Of a stretch of DNA of 61,043 nt, positions 9,630-19,037 are shown piece after piece (within the stretch, counting starts at the first letter, position 1; each line of letters begins with the position of its first letter). The notes beneath the pieces were generated by a model that had not been told where the DNA came from, searched no databases, and was given only the letters and a program-made list of their open reading frames with translations. This DNA comes from Xenorhabdus kozodoii (GTDB lineage Bacteria > Pseudomonadota > Gammaproteobacteria > Enterobacterales > Enterobacteriaceae). The DNA lies in assembly GCF_002632875.1 (NCBI RefSeq), contig NZ_NJCX01000004.1:129913-190955 (forward strand). Direction: 5' to 3'. The translations under genes and the position numbers were made by a program.

Positions 9630-12434
9630 TTAGTGTGCCTGATCCCAATTATCACCCATCCCAATATCCACTCTTAACGGCACATCAAGCTGCATACTTT
9701 GTTCCATCAACGCCCTGATTTTCTGCCCCGCCGTTTCCAGCTCTGACTCATGTACTTCAAATACCAGTTCATCATGCACCTGCATGATCATGCGCACATT
9801 GGGTTGCTCACTGACAATCCAATTATCCACCGCAATCATCGCCAATTTGATGATATCCGCGGCTGTACCCTGCATCGGGGCATTGATAGCTTCACGCTCT
9901 GAAGCCTTGCGGCGCATGGCGTTACGCGATTTGATATCCGGCAGGTACAACCGACGGCCTTCCAGAGTTTCGACAAATCCATGATCAGCCGCCTGCGCCC
10001 GTGTGCGTTCCATATAAGCCAGTACCCCTGGATAGCGTTCAAAATAGAGATCCATATAGCGCTGTGCTTCACCACGCGGGATGCCTAACTGGCGGGATAA
10101 ACCAAACGCACTCATGCCATAAATCAGGCCAAAGTTAATCGCCTTGGCGCTGCGACGCTGCTCGTTGGTCACGTGTTCCAATGACACACCAAACACTTCC
10201 GCCGCCGTCGCACGGTGGATGTCTTTGCCTTGGGCAAATGCCTCCAACAAACCTTTGTCCTGTGACAAGTGCGCCATAATGCGCAATTCAATCTGTGAAT
10301 AGTCCGCCGCCATAATGCGATAACCTTCCGGTGCAATAAATGCCTGACGGATACGGCGCCCCTCACCATTACGAACAGGAATGTTTTGCAAGTTTGGATC
10401 ACGGGAAGAGAGACGCCCCGTCGCAGTGACTGCCTGATGATAAGAAGTATGAACGCGGTTTGTCAGTGGGTTCACCATCTGCGGTAATTTATCCGTATAG
10501 GTGGTTTTCAGTTTTGCCAGCCCACGATGTTCCAAAATCACTCTGGCTAACTCATGATTCTCGGCCAACTCTTCCAATACTTCTTCATTCGTTGATGGTG
10601 CGCCATTCGGCGTTTTTTTCAATACAGGCAAGTTCATTTTTTCAAATAAGATGACCTGTAGCTGTTTTGGTGATGCCAGATTGAATTCTTCCCCGGCCAG
10701 CTCATAAGCGGATTTTTCCAGCTCATCCAAACGTGCAGTAATTTCCCTGGAATGCCCTGCCAAGGTTTGAGCATTAATCAACACCCCTGTTCTTTCCATG
10801 CGCGATAGCACGGGCACCAGCGGCATTTCGATCTTCTGGAAAACTTTTTGCAGCGTTGGGACACTCTCTAACTGGGGATACAGCGCCTGATGTAGCCTAA
10901 GAGTCACATCTGCATCTTCCGCCGCATATTTTGAGGCTTCCTCCAATGGGATTTGATTGAAGGTTAGCTGTTTTTTACCCTTACCCGCGATTTCTTCAAA
11001 TGTGGTGGTCTTATAGCCCAAATAACGATCAGCAAGGCTATCCATGTCATGCCGCCCTCCCACACTGTTCAAAATATACGATTCCAGCATGGTATCGAAA
11101 ACAATGCCATTCAGGGCAATGTCATAACGTGCCATAACACCACGATCAAATTTCAGGTTTTGGCCAATTTTAGGCAGGTTGGCATCTTCCAGCAGCGGCT
11201 TGACTGCGGCGAGAACTTCATGGAGATCCAACTGTTGTGGGGCATCCAGATAATCGTGTCCCAACGGCAGATAAGCCGCTTCAACGTCTGATCCCACCGC
11301 AATGGCAAAAGACATCCCCACCAGATGGGTGGTTAAGGTATCGAGGCTGTCAGTTTCAGTATCAAAAGAGAATGCCGGCGCCTGTTTCAGTTTCTCAATC
11401 CACTCATCAAGGGATTGGCGATCAAGGATGGTTTGATAATTTTCCGGTGAAATCTTAACCGCGGTTGATTGAACAACGGTTGATGTCGCGACCACAGATC
11501 CTTGCTTGGTACTGGCGGCGGCCGATTTCTGCCCTTTTTCTTCCAACCAACTGCCATTTTGTACGTCACTCAACCAACGCTTGAATTCATAATGGCTGAA
11601 CAGTGCCAGTAACTCATCGGTATCCAGTGGCATAACGGCAAGATCCAAACAACGCTTATCCAGCGCCACGTCGGTTTTGATTGTCGCCAATTGGTAGGAA
11701 AGATAGGCCACCTCTTTGTGCTGTTCCATCTTACCGCCCAGTGTTTTGGCTCCACGGAAACTGAGTGTGGCAATTTCATTCAGTCGGGCGTAGATTTCAT
11801 CCAAACCGCCAATCCCCTGCAATAATCCCAGCGCGGTTTTTTCGCCTACTCCTGGCACCCCTGGAATATTATCGGACGCATCTCCCATCAGGGCGAGAAA
11901 ATCGATTATCAGTTCAGGGGGAATACCGTACTTTTCCTCAACCTCTTTCGGCCCCAAAATGGTGTTGGTCATCGTGTTAATCAATGTAATATTTGGCGTC
12001 ACCAATTGCGCCATATCTTTGTCACCCGTGCTGATCAACACGGAATGACCCTCTTTTTCAGCCTGTAAAGCTAATGTCCCGATAACATCGTCAGCCTCAA
12101 CGCCTGGCACAACCAAAATGGGCAGTCCCATCGCCTTGACCATCTTGTGCAATGGCTCAATCTGCAAGCGCAAATCATCCGGCATTGGCGGCCGATGGGA
12201 TTTATATTCAGCAAATAGTTCATCACGGAACGTTTTGCCTTTAGCATCAAATACGACCGCCACATGACTGGGTTTATACTGCATAATCAAACTCCGCAGC
12301 ATGTTCAGCACGCCATACATGGCGCCAGTCGGCTCTCCCGAACTGTTTGTCAGTGGAGGAAACGCATGGTATGCACGATAAAGGTATGAAGAACCATCAA
12401 CCAAAATCAGGGGATTGTCTGCTATCTGTGCCAT
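9630..12434 (-). CDS. polA: DNA polymerase I
   Basis: This encodes 934 residues, close to the E. coli 928. It carries the 5'-3' exonuclease (about residues 1-290: [29 protein letters not shown]), the 3'-5' proofreading domain (about 330-525: [13 protein letters not shown] keeps the metal-binding Asp and Glu) and the polymerase domain with motif [15 protein letters not shown], the O-helix [14 protein letters not shown] and motif [11 protein letters not shown]. It fills gaps in DNA repair and replaces Okazaki primers. All catalytic residues look intact. dsbA lies upstream on the same strand; E. coli yihF, usually between them, is missing. Confidence 0.98.
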   Translation of the reverse strand: MAQIADNPLILVDGSSYLYRAYHAFPPLTNSSGEPTGAMYGVLNMLRSLIMQYKPSHVAVVFDAKGKTFRDELFAEYKSHRPPMPDDLRLQIEPLHKMVKAMGLPILVVPGVEADDVIGTLALQAEKEGHSVLISTGDKDMAQLVTPNITLINTMTNTILGPKEVEEKYGIPPELIIDFLALMGDASDNIPGVPGVGEKTALGLLQGIGGLDEIYARLNEIATLSFRGAKTLGGKMEQHKEVAYLSYQLATIKTDVALDKRCLDLAVMPLDTDELLALFSHYEFKRWLSDVQNGSWLEEKGQKSAAASTKQGSVVATSTVVQSTAVKISPENYQTILDRQSLDEWIEKLKQAPAFSFDTETDSLDTLTTHLVGMSFAIAVGSDVEAAYLPLGHDYLDAPQQLDLHEVLAAVKPLLEDANLPKIGQNLKFDRGVMARYDIALNGIVFDTMLESYILNSVGGRHDMDSLADRYLGYKTTTFEEIAGKGKKQLTFNQIPLEEASKYAAEDADVTLRLHQALYPQLESVPTLQKVFQKIEMPLVPVLSRMERTGVLINAQTLAGHSREITARLDELEKSAYELAGEEFNLASPKQLQVILFEKMNLPVLKKTPNGAPSTNEEVLEELAENHELARVILEHRGLAKLKTTYTDKLPQMVNPLTNRVHTSYHQAVTATGRLSSRDPNLQNIPVRNGEGRRIRQAFIAPEGYRIMAADYSQIELRIMAHLSQDKGLLEAFAQGKDIHRATAAEVFGVSLEHVTNEQRRSAKAINFGLIYGMSAFGLSRQLGIPRGEAQRYMDLYFERYPGVLAYMERTRAQAADHGFVETLEGRRLYLPDIKSRNAMRRKASEREAINAPMQGTAADIIKLAMIAVDNWIVSEQPNVRMIMQVHDELVFEVHESELETAGQKIRALMEQSMQLDVPLRVDIGMGDNWDQAH

Positions 12435-12844
12435 AAAATTTTCTTCGTCGTTCTGTGGGATGAATTAAAGAATAGAATGCCATACTGTGTCGTTATAGAC
12501 GAATTTTGCGGGAATTTTCTCGTACTAACTTACATTTTATGAAAAATATTCTGATGAGTACGCTGTGGATAACTTTGTGCACAAAAAAGTGGCATATAAA
12601 ACAGATTTATGTTTATAGCCGTAAAGAGTGGATAACAGGAGGTAAAAATCAATGAATTACGCGTAATATTAAACAAATATTACAACCACTTTAAAATCAC
12701 TGACTTGTGGATATTACCGGAGTTTATGTTATGAAAGATGCTTTTCGGCAAGTATTGTGCCAATGCTCTCATGACCGGCACAATACCTATATTATTTTAT
12801 ATTAATCTTAGTGTTTTTGTTCCACTACGCCACCCTCTTGCGAC
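12435..12844. other. Spacer between dsbA and polA
   Basis: This 410-base region has no real gene. It holds DnaA-box-like sites (separate entry) and a perfect inverted repeat, GTATTGTGCC (12752-12761) with GGCACAATAC (12777-12786) around 15 bases, which may end dsbA transcription although only a weak T run follows. A tiny frame (ATG at 12652, five codons with stop) sits behind a strong AGGAGG; it is probably chance. Confidence 0.4.
12564..12714. promoter_or_regulatory. Cluster of DnaA-box-like sites upstream of polA
   Basis: TGTGGATAA (12564-12572) is an exact reverse of the TTATCCACA box. AGTGGATAA (12627-12635) and TGTGGATAT (12706-12714) each differ from it at one base. All three have the same orientation within 151 bases ahead of polA. 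Confidence 0.45.
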
Positions 12845-13468
12845 TTATTTTTTGTTCACCAGATAGTTCACCACCTCAGAGAATTTCTGGGCATAGTTCA
12901 GCGCTGAACTGGTGTCAATGCCGCCATTGTTCACCAAATATTTACCATTAACAAAAACCGCCGGAACACCGCGCAAGTTGAAATCCTTGGCTGCCTGACG
13001 CTCTTTCGCAGCGACAGATTGCACAATAAAGCTGTTCAGGGCTGCATCATACTCTTCACCGGATACCCCCGCTTTGATGAAGGCATTACGGATATCTTCC
13101 TTGCCATGGATAGTCTGGCTTTTCTGAATGCCCTCAAACAAAATAGGGGTAACTTTCTCTTCAACCTTCATGACAATGGCAACCGCCCAGGCATCAGTCA
13201 ATGCCTTCCCTAAAGGCCCCAGAAAATCCACATGGTAACGCTCATGAGTCACACCCGCTGGCAAGTTTTTCTCAACCGTCGTCGGGACATGATAAATATT
13301 TTCAAACTGATAGCAGTGAGGACAATAAAAAGAGAAAAACTCCACTACCTGAGGCTGATTCGCAACCGGATCTCTTAACTCAGTATACTGTTTACCTTCA
13401 GAAAAACCGGAAGCGGATGCATTAAATGCCATGAACGCTCCCACCAGTGCTAGCCAAAATTTCTTCAT
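12845..13468 (-). CDS. dsbA: Periplasmic thiol:disulfide oxidoreductase DsbA
   Basis: This encodes 207 residues. The signal peptide is MKKFWLALVGAFMAFNASA. The mature protein has the active site FYCPHCYQF and the cis-proline loop RGVPAVFVNG of the thioredoxin fold. DsbA inserts disulfide bonds into exported proteins and is re-oxidised by DsbB. I chose the ATG at 13466-13468 because GGAG stands eight bases before it; an in-frame TTG 12 bases further up would spoil the signal peptide. The gene starts 17 bases after srkA, forming the conserved srkA-dsbA operon. Confidence 0.97.
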   Translation of the reverse strand: MKKFWLALVGAFMAFNASASGFSEGKQYTELRDPVANQPQVVEFFSFYCPHCYQFENIYHVPTTVEKNLPAGVTHERYHVDFLGPLGKALTDAWAVAIVMKVEEKVTPILFEGIQKSQTIHGKEDIRNAFIKAGVSGEEYDAALNSFIVQSVAAKERQAAKDFNLRGVPAVFVNGKYLVNNGGIDTSSALNYAQKFSEVVNYLVNKK

Positions 13469-13485
13469 AATGGTCTCCAAAAAAA

Positions 13486-14475
13486 TTAATACATCGGGTT
13501 GAGCTGTAAAGGTGGCTCCTGTAACAGCCGGACTTGTTCAGAAAAAATATTCACTTGCCTATGCCAAAAATCACTATCGGCCATCCACGGAAACGCTTTT
13601 GGAAAAGCCGGATCTTGCCAGCGGCGGGCAACCCAGGCTAAATAATAGACCATTCTCATCGCTCGCAGCGGCTCTATTAATGCCAATGTCTTGGGATCAA
13701 ATGTCATAAACTGATCATAGGATTCAAGCAAGATATCCAACTGGATCAACCGTTCTTGTCGTGAACCATTCAGCAACATCCACAAATCCTGAATAGCGGG
13801 TCCATTGCGGGCATCATCAAGATCGACAAACCACGCTTCATCACGCCACAAAATATTACCCGCATGGCAATCCCCATGCAGCCGTAATACTTGCCAGTGA
13901 TCATGCCATTGGCTTGCGACTGCCTGATTCAATTCATTCAATGCAGCCAGAAAAACCGGTTTATGTCGGGCGGGAATAAGTTCACATTCAGCCAGGTATT
14001 GATACGGCTGATATAAATATTCATTCAGATTAAGGGTAGGACGGACAGAAAAGGGTTTTTTTGCCCCAATCTGATGCATTCTTCCAAGTAGTCGCCCAAC
14101 ATCTTCCAATTGGTCAACATTGTCTGATTCGTATTGACGCCCTCCTACACTGGGAAAAATGGCAAAAAAGAAACCACTCTCATTCAGCACCGTCTGCCCA
14201 TCAAACTTCAACGGTGCGGCCACAGGCAAATCGGCTTGCTGCAATTCATGGGCAAGATCATGCTCTTCCTGAATTTGCTGCTTGCTCCAGCGCAGGGGAC
14301 GATAAAATTTCACCACATAACGTTTGCGGTTTTCATCCATGAACTGATAGACCCGATTCTCATAGCTATTGAGTTCGGTCAAACCAGAATCAGGGTACAG
14401 GCCAGAGTGCACCAATGCATCCATAATTAAATCGGGTGTAATATTCTGGAAATTAAACGCCTTCGGTTCCGTCAC
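13486..14475 (-). CDS. srkA: Stress response kinase A (YihE/RdoA)
   Basis: This encodes 329 residues of a protein kinase with the aminoglycoside-phosphotransferase fold. The catalytic loop is LHGDCHAGNILW and the metal-binding segment FVDLDDARNGP. In E. coli it counters MazEF-linked cell death and is induced by the Cpx system together with dsbA. The start is a GTG at 14473-14475. It stands between yihD and dsbA in the E. coli order. Confidence 0.95.
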   Translation of the reverse strand: MTEPKAFNFQNITPDLIMDALVHSGLYPDSGLTELNSYENRVYQFMDENRKRYVVKFYRPLRWSKQQIQEEHDLAHELQQADLPVAAPLKFDGQTVLNESGFFFAIFPSVGGRQYESDNVDQLEDVGRLLGRMHQIGAKKPFSVRPTLNLNEYLYQPYQYLAECELIPARHKPVFLAALNELNQAVASQWHDHWQVLRLHGDCHAGNILWRDEAWFVDLDDARNGPAIQDLWMLLNGSRQERLIQLDILLESYDQFMTFDPKTLALIEPLRAMRMVYYLAWVARRWQDPAFPKAFPWMADSDFWHRQVNIFSEQVRLLQEPPLQLNPMY

Positions 14476-14493
14476 AACACAGCTCTCTCTTCA

Positions 14494-14763
14494 TCAATCT
14501 TTAATAATGCCCCTGGCACGCAACAACGCCGTCTTAAAATCGTCTTCATAATCTTTTTTCAGCCCTGGGATTTCTGCATGACTATCCGTACCACGCATTT
14601 TCAGGTGATAAATCAGGATATCATCCGTTAATTGAGACAACGGCCCGGTGAATCCCGCTTCATCAGCCAATTTCTGCAAAAGTGCCACCAGATTCAAATC
14701 TGGCTCATTCTTCCATACTGGATGTAAAAGTTCGATAACTTCATTGAGGCGGTGATACTTCAT
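14494..14763 (-). CDS. yihD: YihD family protein
   Basis: This encodes 89 residues beginning [20 protein letters not shown], the full length of the enterobacterial YihD (DUF1040) family. Its function is not known. It lies 18 bases upstream of srkA on the same strand and may be read with it. AAGGAA precedes the ATG. Confidence 0.92.
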   Translation of the reverse strand: MKYHRLNEVIELLHPVWKNEPDLNLVALLQKLADEAGFTGPLSQLTDDILIYHLKMRGTDSHAEIPGLKKDYEDDFKTALLRARGIIKD

Positions 14764-15067
14764 TTTTGGTTCCTTATAAATAACGATACAAATTAGCAGG
14801 GTTAATGGCTCTGAGAAAGCATTGGTCTGTCAATCCGCGTAAAGTTATACTTCCGCCTCAAAGCAGCATGATGAGATATTGATTCACAATGGTTATATAT
14901 ACCCTATCGATTTCAAATTACAGCGCAACAGCAAGTTCACAAATTCCTCAAAGCATCGATAACAATAGCATTGGGATAAGTGAATACCGCCAATAACGCT
15001 ACGAATTGAAAGATAAAGGGTATAACAAACATGAAATATTTCATTGCCCAATATCAGGTGATTTGAC
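14764..15067. other. yihD-mobA divergent spacer
   Basis: No gene is present. Most of this 304-base gap is the ERIC-like element at 14898-15024, listed separately; the rest would carry the divergent promoters of yihD and mobA, which I could not place with confidence. Confidence 0.4.
14898..15024. repeat. ERIC-like repeat, 127 bases
   Basis: It starts TATACCCTATCGATTTCAA and ends TTGAAAGATAAAGGGTATA, near-perfect terminal inverted repeats. The length (127 bases) and the CTTGAA/GGGTATA-type ends are those of ERIC elements, non-autonomous repeats found between genes in enterobacteria. Its right end is about 44 bases before mobA. Confidence 0.7.
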
Positions 15068-15655
15068 ATGACGCATCCAAAAATCAGTGGCGCAATTCTG
15101 GCAGGGGGATTATCCACCCGTATGGGAGGATACGATAAGGGACTGCTGCCATTTAACAATGCACCACTTTATCAACACATTGCCACAAGATTGCAACCGC
15201 AAGTCCATGAGCTGCTGATTAATGCCAATCGTAATCTGGGGATTTATCAGCAAAGTGGCTATCCTATCATACCGGATATGATTGCCGATTTTTCCGGGCC
15301 ATTAGCCGGTATGTTGGCGGTTTTAAAAAGCGCCATTCATGAATGGGTGGTCTTTGTCCCTTGTGATGTTCCCAGTTTCCCTGGTGATCTTGTCGCTAGA
15401 TTATGGCACTACAAGCAACATGCCTGGGCTGCCTATGCGCATGACTGCGAGCGCGCACATCCTACCCTGACATTAATGCACCGCAGCCTAATCCCTCGTC
15501 TGGAAAGCTATCTCGCTTTGGGGGACAGAAAATTGATGTTCTTTATGCAGATGATTAAGGCGAAGGCAGTTTACTTTCCCAATCCAAATAATTTCAATAA
15601 CTTAAACACCCATAAGGAATATCATCACTGGGAACGCCTTCAGGAGTCGGCATGA
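15068..15655 (+). CDS. mobA: Molybdenum cofactor guanylyltransferase
   Basis: This encodes 195 residues. The N-terminal nucleotide-binding loop LAGGLSTRMGGYDKGLLPF is the MobA signature; DVPSFP follows. It joins GMP to molybdopterin to make the bis-MGD cofactor of DMSO-reductase family enzymes. The stop overlaps the mobB start by four bases (ATGA), indicating coupled translation. Confidence 0.95.
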   Translation: MTHPKISGAILAGGLSTRMGGYDKGLLPFNNAPLYQHIATRLQPQVHELLINANRNLGIYQQSGYPIIPDMIADFSGPLAGMLAVLKSAIHEWVVFVPCDVPSFPGDLVARLWHYKQHAWAAYAHDCERAHPTLTLMHRSLIPRLESYLALGDRKLMFFMQMIKAKAVYFPNPNNFNNLNTHKEYHHWERLQESA

Positions 15656-16161
15656 ACTGTACTCTGCCCATTTTAGGTATCACCGCTTATAGTGGAACCG
15701 GAAAAACGACGTTATTAAAGCAAGTCATTCCCCTATTGCGCCAGCAACATATCCGCGTTGGGCTGATTAAGCATACCCATCACACTATGGATATCGATAA
15801 GCCAGGCAAGGACAGCTATGAACTACGCAAAGCAGGGGCAGCACAAACGTTGGTCGCCAGCCAACAACGCTGGGCTTTGATGACGGAAACCCCAGCGTTG
15901 CCGGAACTGGATCTTGACTACCTTGCCAGCCGATTTGATGCAAATTCGCTGGATCTGATTTTGGTTGAAGGATTCAAACAAGAACCCATTCCCAAAATCG
16001 CGCTTTATCGTAACGGGCTAAACCATACCGTTGATCAACTCCTCGACCCCTATGTCATCGCAATTGCCAGCGATATTGCGCTGGCAACACCACTGCCACA
16101 ACTTGATATCAACCGGCCAGAGAAAGTGGTAGCATTTATTGCCGAGTGGTTATATCAATAA
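15652..16161 (+). CDS. mobB: Molybdopterin-guanine dinucleotide biosynthesis adaptor MobB
   Basis: This encodes 169 residues. The P-loop is GITAYSGTGKTTLLKQ, followed by IKHTHHTMDIDKPGKDSYEL, the family signature. MobB binds GTP and aids MobA; it is not essential in E. coli. It forms an operon with mobA and is the last conserved chromosomal gene before the accessory region. Confidence 0.94.
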   Translation: MNCTLPILGITAYSGTGKTTLLKQVIPLLRQQHIRVGLIKHTHHTMDIDKPGKDSYELRKAGAAQTLVASQQRWALMTETPALPELDLDYLASRFDANSLDLILVEGFKQEPIPKIALYRNGLNHTVDQLLDPYVIAIASDIALATPLPQLDINRPEKVVAFIAEWLYQ

Positions 16162-16242
16162 AAAAATAGTACGGACGGTATTTGTCATGGACGTATGAGG
16201 CTGAGATGATTACCTAAAGTAATATAAAATAAAACAACGATA

Positions 16243-16644
16243 ATGATAATGGGGAAGCAGGATCCAATCCGTGATGCCTCGCTGTCTGCGGTTAAAATTG
16301 CCAACGAAATCTCATATAGCTATGTCAATGAAGTTCGAAACCAACTGTATGTATTGCCTTATATTCTTAAGCATGAAGCGGAACTATGTGCTTTTCTCCG
16401 TCATAAAGACATCCCATCGACCAACAACGAGGCGGAACAGTGCCTGCGTGACAGTGTCATCATGCGGAAAATCTGTTTTAGGACAAATTTCTACTTGGGT
16501 GAATAGTACCGTTCCCGACTGCTGCCGGTGGTGGAAGCCTACAAAAAACGGGAATTATCTGCCTTGGATGTGATTAGTGAAATCGTGACAGCGGTGACCC
16601 GAAAATAGCCCTACCCGGATGTGTTTAATCTGCTTTCCTGGTAG
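16243..16644 (+). pseudogene. Decayed IS66-type transposase, C-terminal part
   Basis: One frame reads KDIPSTNNEAEQCLRDSVIM, typical of the end of the IS66-type DDE transposase domain, then is cut by TAG at 16504-16506. It resumes in the same frame with RSRLLPVVEAYKKRELSALD and SEIVTAVTRK, followed by a further stop and PYPDVFNLL. The rest of the transposase and the ends of the element are missing. It marks the join between the conserved chromosome and the accessory island. Confidence 0.7.
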
Positions 16645-17288
16645 TCATACATGGCTGGGAAAGGGTTACAATTAAATCCGCTCCGGCTTCTCTTCTAACC
16701 GTCATTCCGCAGCTATATCTGTAATGTACTGATTTTTAACTGTTTGTGTTAATTTCGCACAAATGTTAAATATTAATTAAAACAATAAATTACGAATGCG
16801 GTGCGGAATGTCGGTTCTAATACGATATTCGAGTACCCTCATTATTAAATGATGCCAGAATCCCCACATTTCCACCAGCCATATTGGTCAGGTTTAGCCT
16901 TATCTTTCCAGCCCACCTGATGTTAGCCGCTATCCTATCTTCACTCGTACTTTCTTTGTTAATGCGGCAGAATCTGTATGCTAATAATAAGCAGGATTTA
17001 AAAACATCCCCCTGTTATCAATACTAACAATAGGCTAAATATTATATTTATGTAATTCTCACCATTTAACACAATCAATTAGCACTTCAGACAATTGTCT
17101 GGTAGAAAAATATCACCCTGATTTATTATTTCAATTAAACTAAAAACTAGTTGAAACTAATATTTCTCTATATAATGAAAATTATAATACATAAATTACA
17201 GGAAGATAAATTTACAGATTTATAAAAAAACAATATTTTGGAAAACAATTAAAAATCGAATTAAAAATTAGATCAAAAAGAGATTATA
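16645..17288. other. AT-rich spacer before the polyamine fusion gene
   Basis: I see no gene in this 644-base stretch. The last 300 bases are very AT-rich, as is common for silenced accessory regions. A perfect TATAAT at 17171-17176 preceded by TTGAAA (17151-17156, spacing of only 14) may be part of the promoter of the gene at 17289. Confidence 0.35.
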
Positions 17289-18794
17289 ATGAACAAACTT
17301 AATTCTATAAAAAATAATATGAAATTATCACACCCAGTTGAAATTCTAGAGGAGTTATTAATATTATTATATTTATATGGTCACACTTCAAATAGAGACC
17401 TTTCATTAAATAGTAGATTACCTATCCCTATCATTTCAGCATTCAAAAAAGAATTAATAAAATATAATTATGCTGAGAACAAAGGCATTTTTAAATTAAC
17501 CCACATAGGCATGAAATATGTACAAGAGGAGCTAGGATATAAATCAGTTGATATAAATAAATATAATCTTCTGTTATCAGAAGAGAAACGAGAAGAGTTT
17601 GAGAAAGAACTTACCATTTTATTGGAACCTATATATAATATCAGGCCTCACGTCAATGTTTTGTTAGATCAAGCACATGCAACATTAGAGACATCAGTAC
17701 AAAGGGTAATGCTATTACTTAATAACCCAAAAATATTTAAGCAAAATATTTTATTTTTGGGTGATGATGATTTGACTTCCTTAGCCCTGATGATGGCATT
17801 TAAAAAGCTCGGCCACGATTGTTCAAAAAATATTTTTGTCAAAGATATCGACCAAGACCTACTAACATTTATTCGAGATATCGCAGAGCAAAATAATTTT
17901 GTTATTAATACTGAATACTTAGATCTAAAACTCGCTAATGTATACACTAAAAATTTTGACATCGTCTTAACAGATCCACCTTATACATTGAGTGGATTAA
18001 AACTATTTTTATCACGTGCTATTAGTTTCACTAAAAATGATAATAGTGAAATTTTACTCTCCTTTGGTCAAAAAAAACCAATGGAGAACCAAGAAGTTCA
18101 AAGGTTATTCAATAACCAGAACCTTCTTATCAAGAATATTTATCCGCAATTCAATAAATATCATGGCGGAAGTATTATCAGTAATGTCAGCGATCTCTAT
18201 GTTCTTTCTGTTACACCTCAAACTTACCCAACGATTTCAGGGGGAAATAATTATTCAGATAAAATCTATACTGGAGAAATTAACCCTCGTATAAAATTTT
18301 ACCAATGTAAATCATGTAATAAAATTATAACCATTGGACACGGAAAAAACATATTAACGATAGAACAACTCATAGAGGCAACTTGTAATAAGTGCCACGG
18401 CACTAAATTCCAATATCGTGGTCAGGAAAAAGTAAGTCTACCGGATAATACACGACAACTCGGCACTCACATCATCATAGATATGAAAGATTGTGATGCA
18501 GAGGTACTGAAATCTGTATCAGCCATTGAAAAAATCATGCTTGATATTGCCCAACAATATAAGCTGAATGTTGTAACTCATAACTTCCATCAATTCCAAC
18601 CATGGGGTGTCAGTGGTGCACTAATATTAGCAGAGTCACATTTTACTATTCACACATGGCCTGAATATCAGTACGCCGCTCTTGATTTATTCGTTTGCAA
18701 TGAATTTAAACATCAAGATGCATTTATGATGCAACTACAAACGCAACTTAATGCTCAAGAATATGAGTATAGGATACTACAGCGGGGGTTTTAA
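17289..18794 (+). CDS. Aminopropyltransferase (BpsA-like)-zinc ribbon-AdoMet decarboxylase fusion
   Basis: This encodes 501 residues in four parts. Residues about 10-85 look like a winged helix. About 110-320 resemble BpsA, the branched-polyamine synthase of archaea and thermophiles, with the GDDD motif at 158-161 and TDPPYT at 228-233. About 335-375 hold two CxxC pairs (C340/C343, C366/C369), a zinc ribbon. About 388-501 are a bacterial class 1b AdoMet decarboxylase: AESHFTIHTWPE gives the self-cleavage site E449-S450 and His455, and Cys470 is the proton donor. The protein could thus make decarboxylated AdoMet and transfer its aminopropyl group. The acceptor is unknown. It converges on xcnN, so a role in the xcn pathway is only a possibility. 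GAGA precedes the ATG. Confidence 0.8.
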   Translation: MNKLNSIKNNMKLSHPVEILEELLILLYLYGHTSNRDLSLNSRLPIPIISAFKKELIKYNYAENKGIFKLTHIGMKYVQEELGYKSVDINKYNLLLSEEKREEFEKELTILLEPIYNIRPHVNVLLDQAHATLETSVQRVMLLLNNPKIFKQNILFLGDDDLTSLALMMAFKKLGHDCSKNIFVKDIDQDLLTFIRDIAEQNNFVINTEYLDLKLANVYTKNFDIVLTDPPYTLSGLKLFLSRAISFTKNDNSEILLSFGQKKPMENQEVQRLFNNQNLLIKNIYPQFNKYHGGSIISNVSDLYVLSVTPQTYPTISGGNNYSDKIYTGEINPRIKFYQCKSCNKIITIGHGKNILTIEQLIEATCNKCHGTKFQYRGQEKVSLPDNTRQLGTHIIIDMKDCDAEVLKSVSAIEKIMLDIAQQYKLNVVTHNFHQFQPWGVSGALILAESHFTIHTWPEYQYAALDLFVCNEFKHQDAFMMQLQTQLNAQEYEYRILQRGF

Positions 18795-18868
18795 TTTTAA
18801 AATAAATAGAATATCTTCTTAACACCTTACTCAACGTTGAAGCATTAAGTTTATTCACTCAACGAAAG

Positions 18869-18908
18869 AACTGATTGTTAATTAGCCGGGCGTGAAAGAC
18901 AATCAGTT
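18869..18908. repeat. Inverted repeat between the fusion gene and xcnN
   Basis: AACTGATTGT (18869-18878) and ACAATCAGTT (18899-18908) pair perfectly around 20 bases. It lies in the 243-base convergent gap and may terminate transcription from either side, though no strong T run follows. Confidence 0.5.
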
Positions 18909-19037
18909 ACAGAATAAATAATAAAAATCGTTATGATATTTCGTATAAATCTCCCGGAACCGATGGCTTGATACCCAAAAAGCACAATAGGGCCCTGAAA
19001 GCCCTTTAGATTAAGCTGTTCTATTATAAAAAAACAT

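Noticed and set aside
12652-12666. Five-codon reading frame behind AGGAGG in the dsbA-polA gap
   Set aside because: Too short to support; the strong ribosome-like site may be chance.
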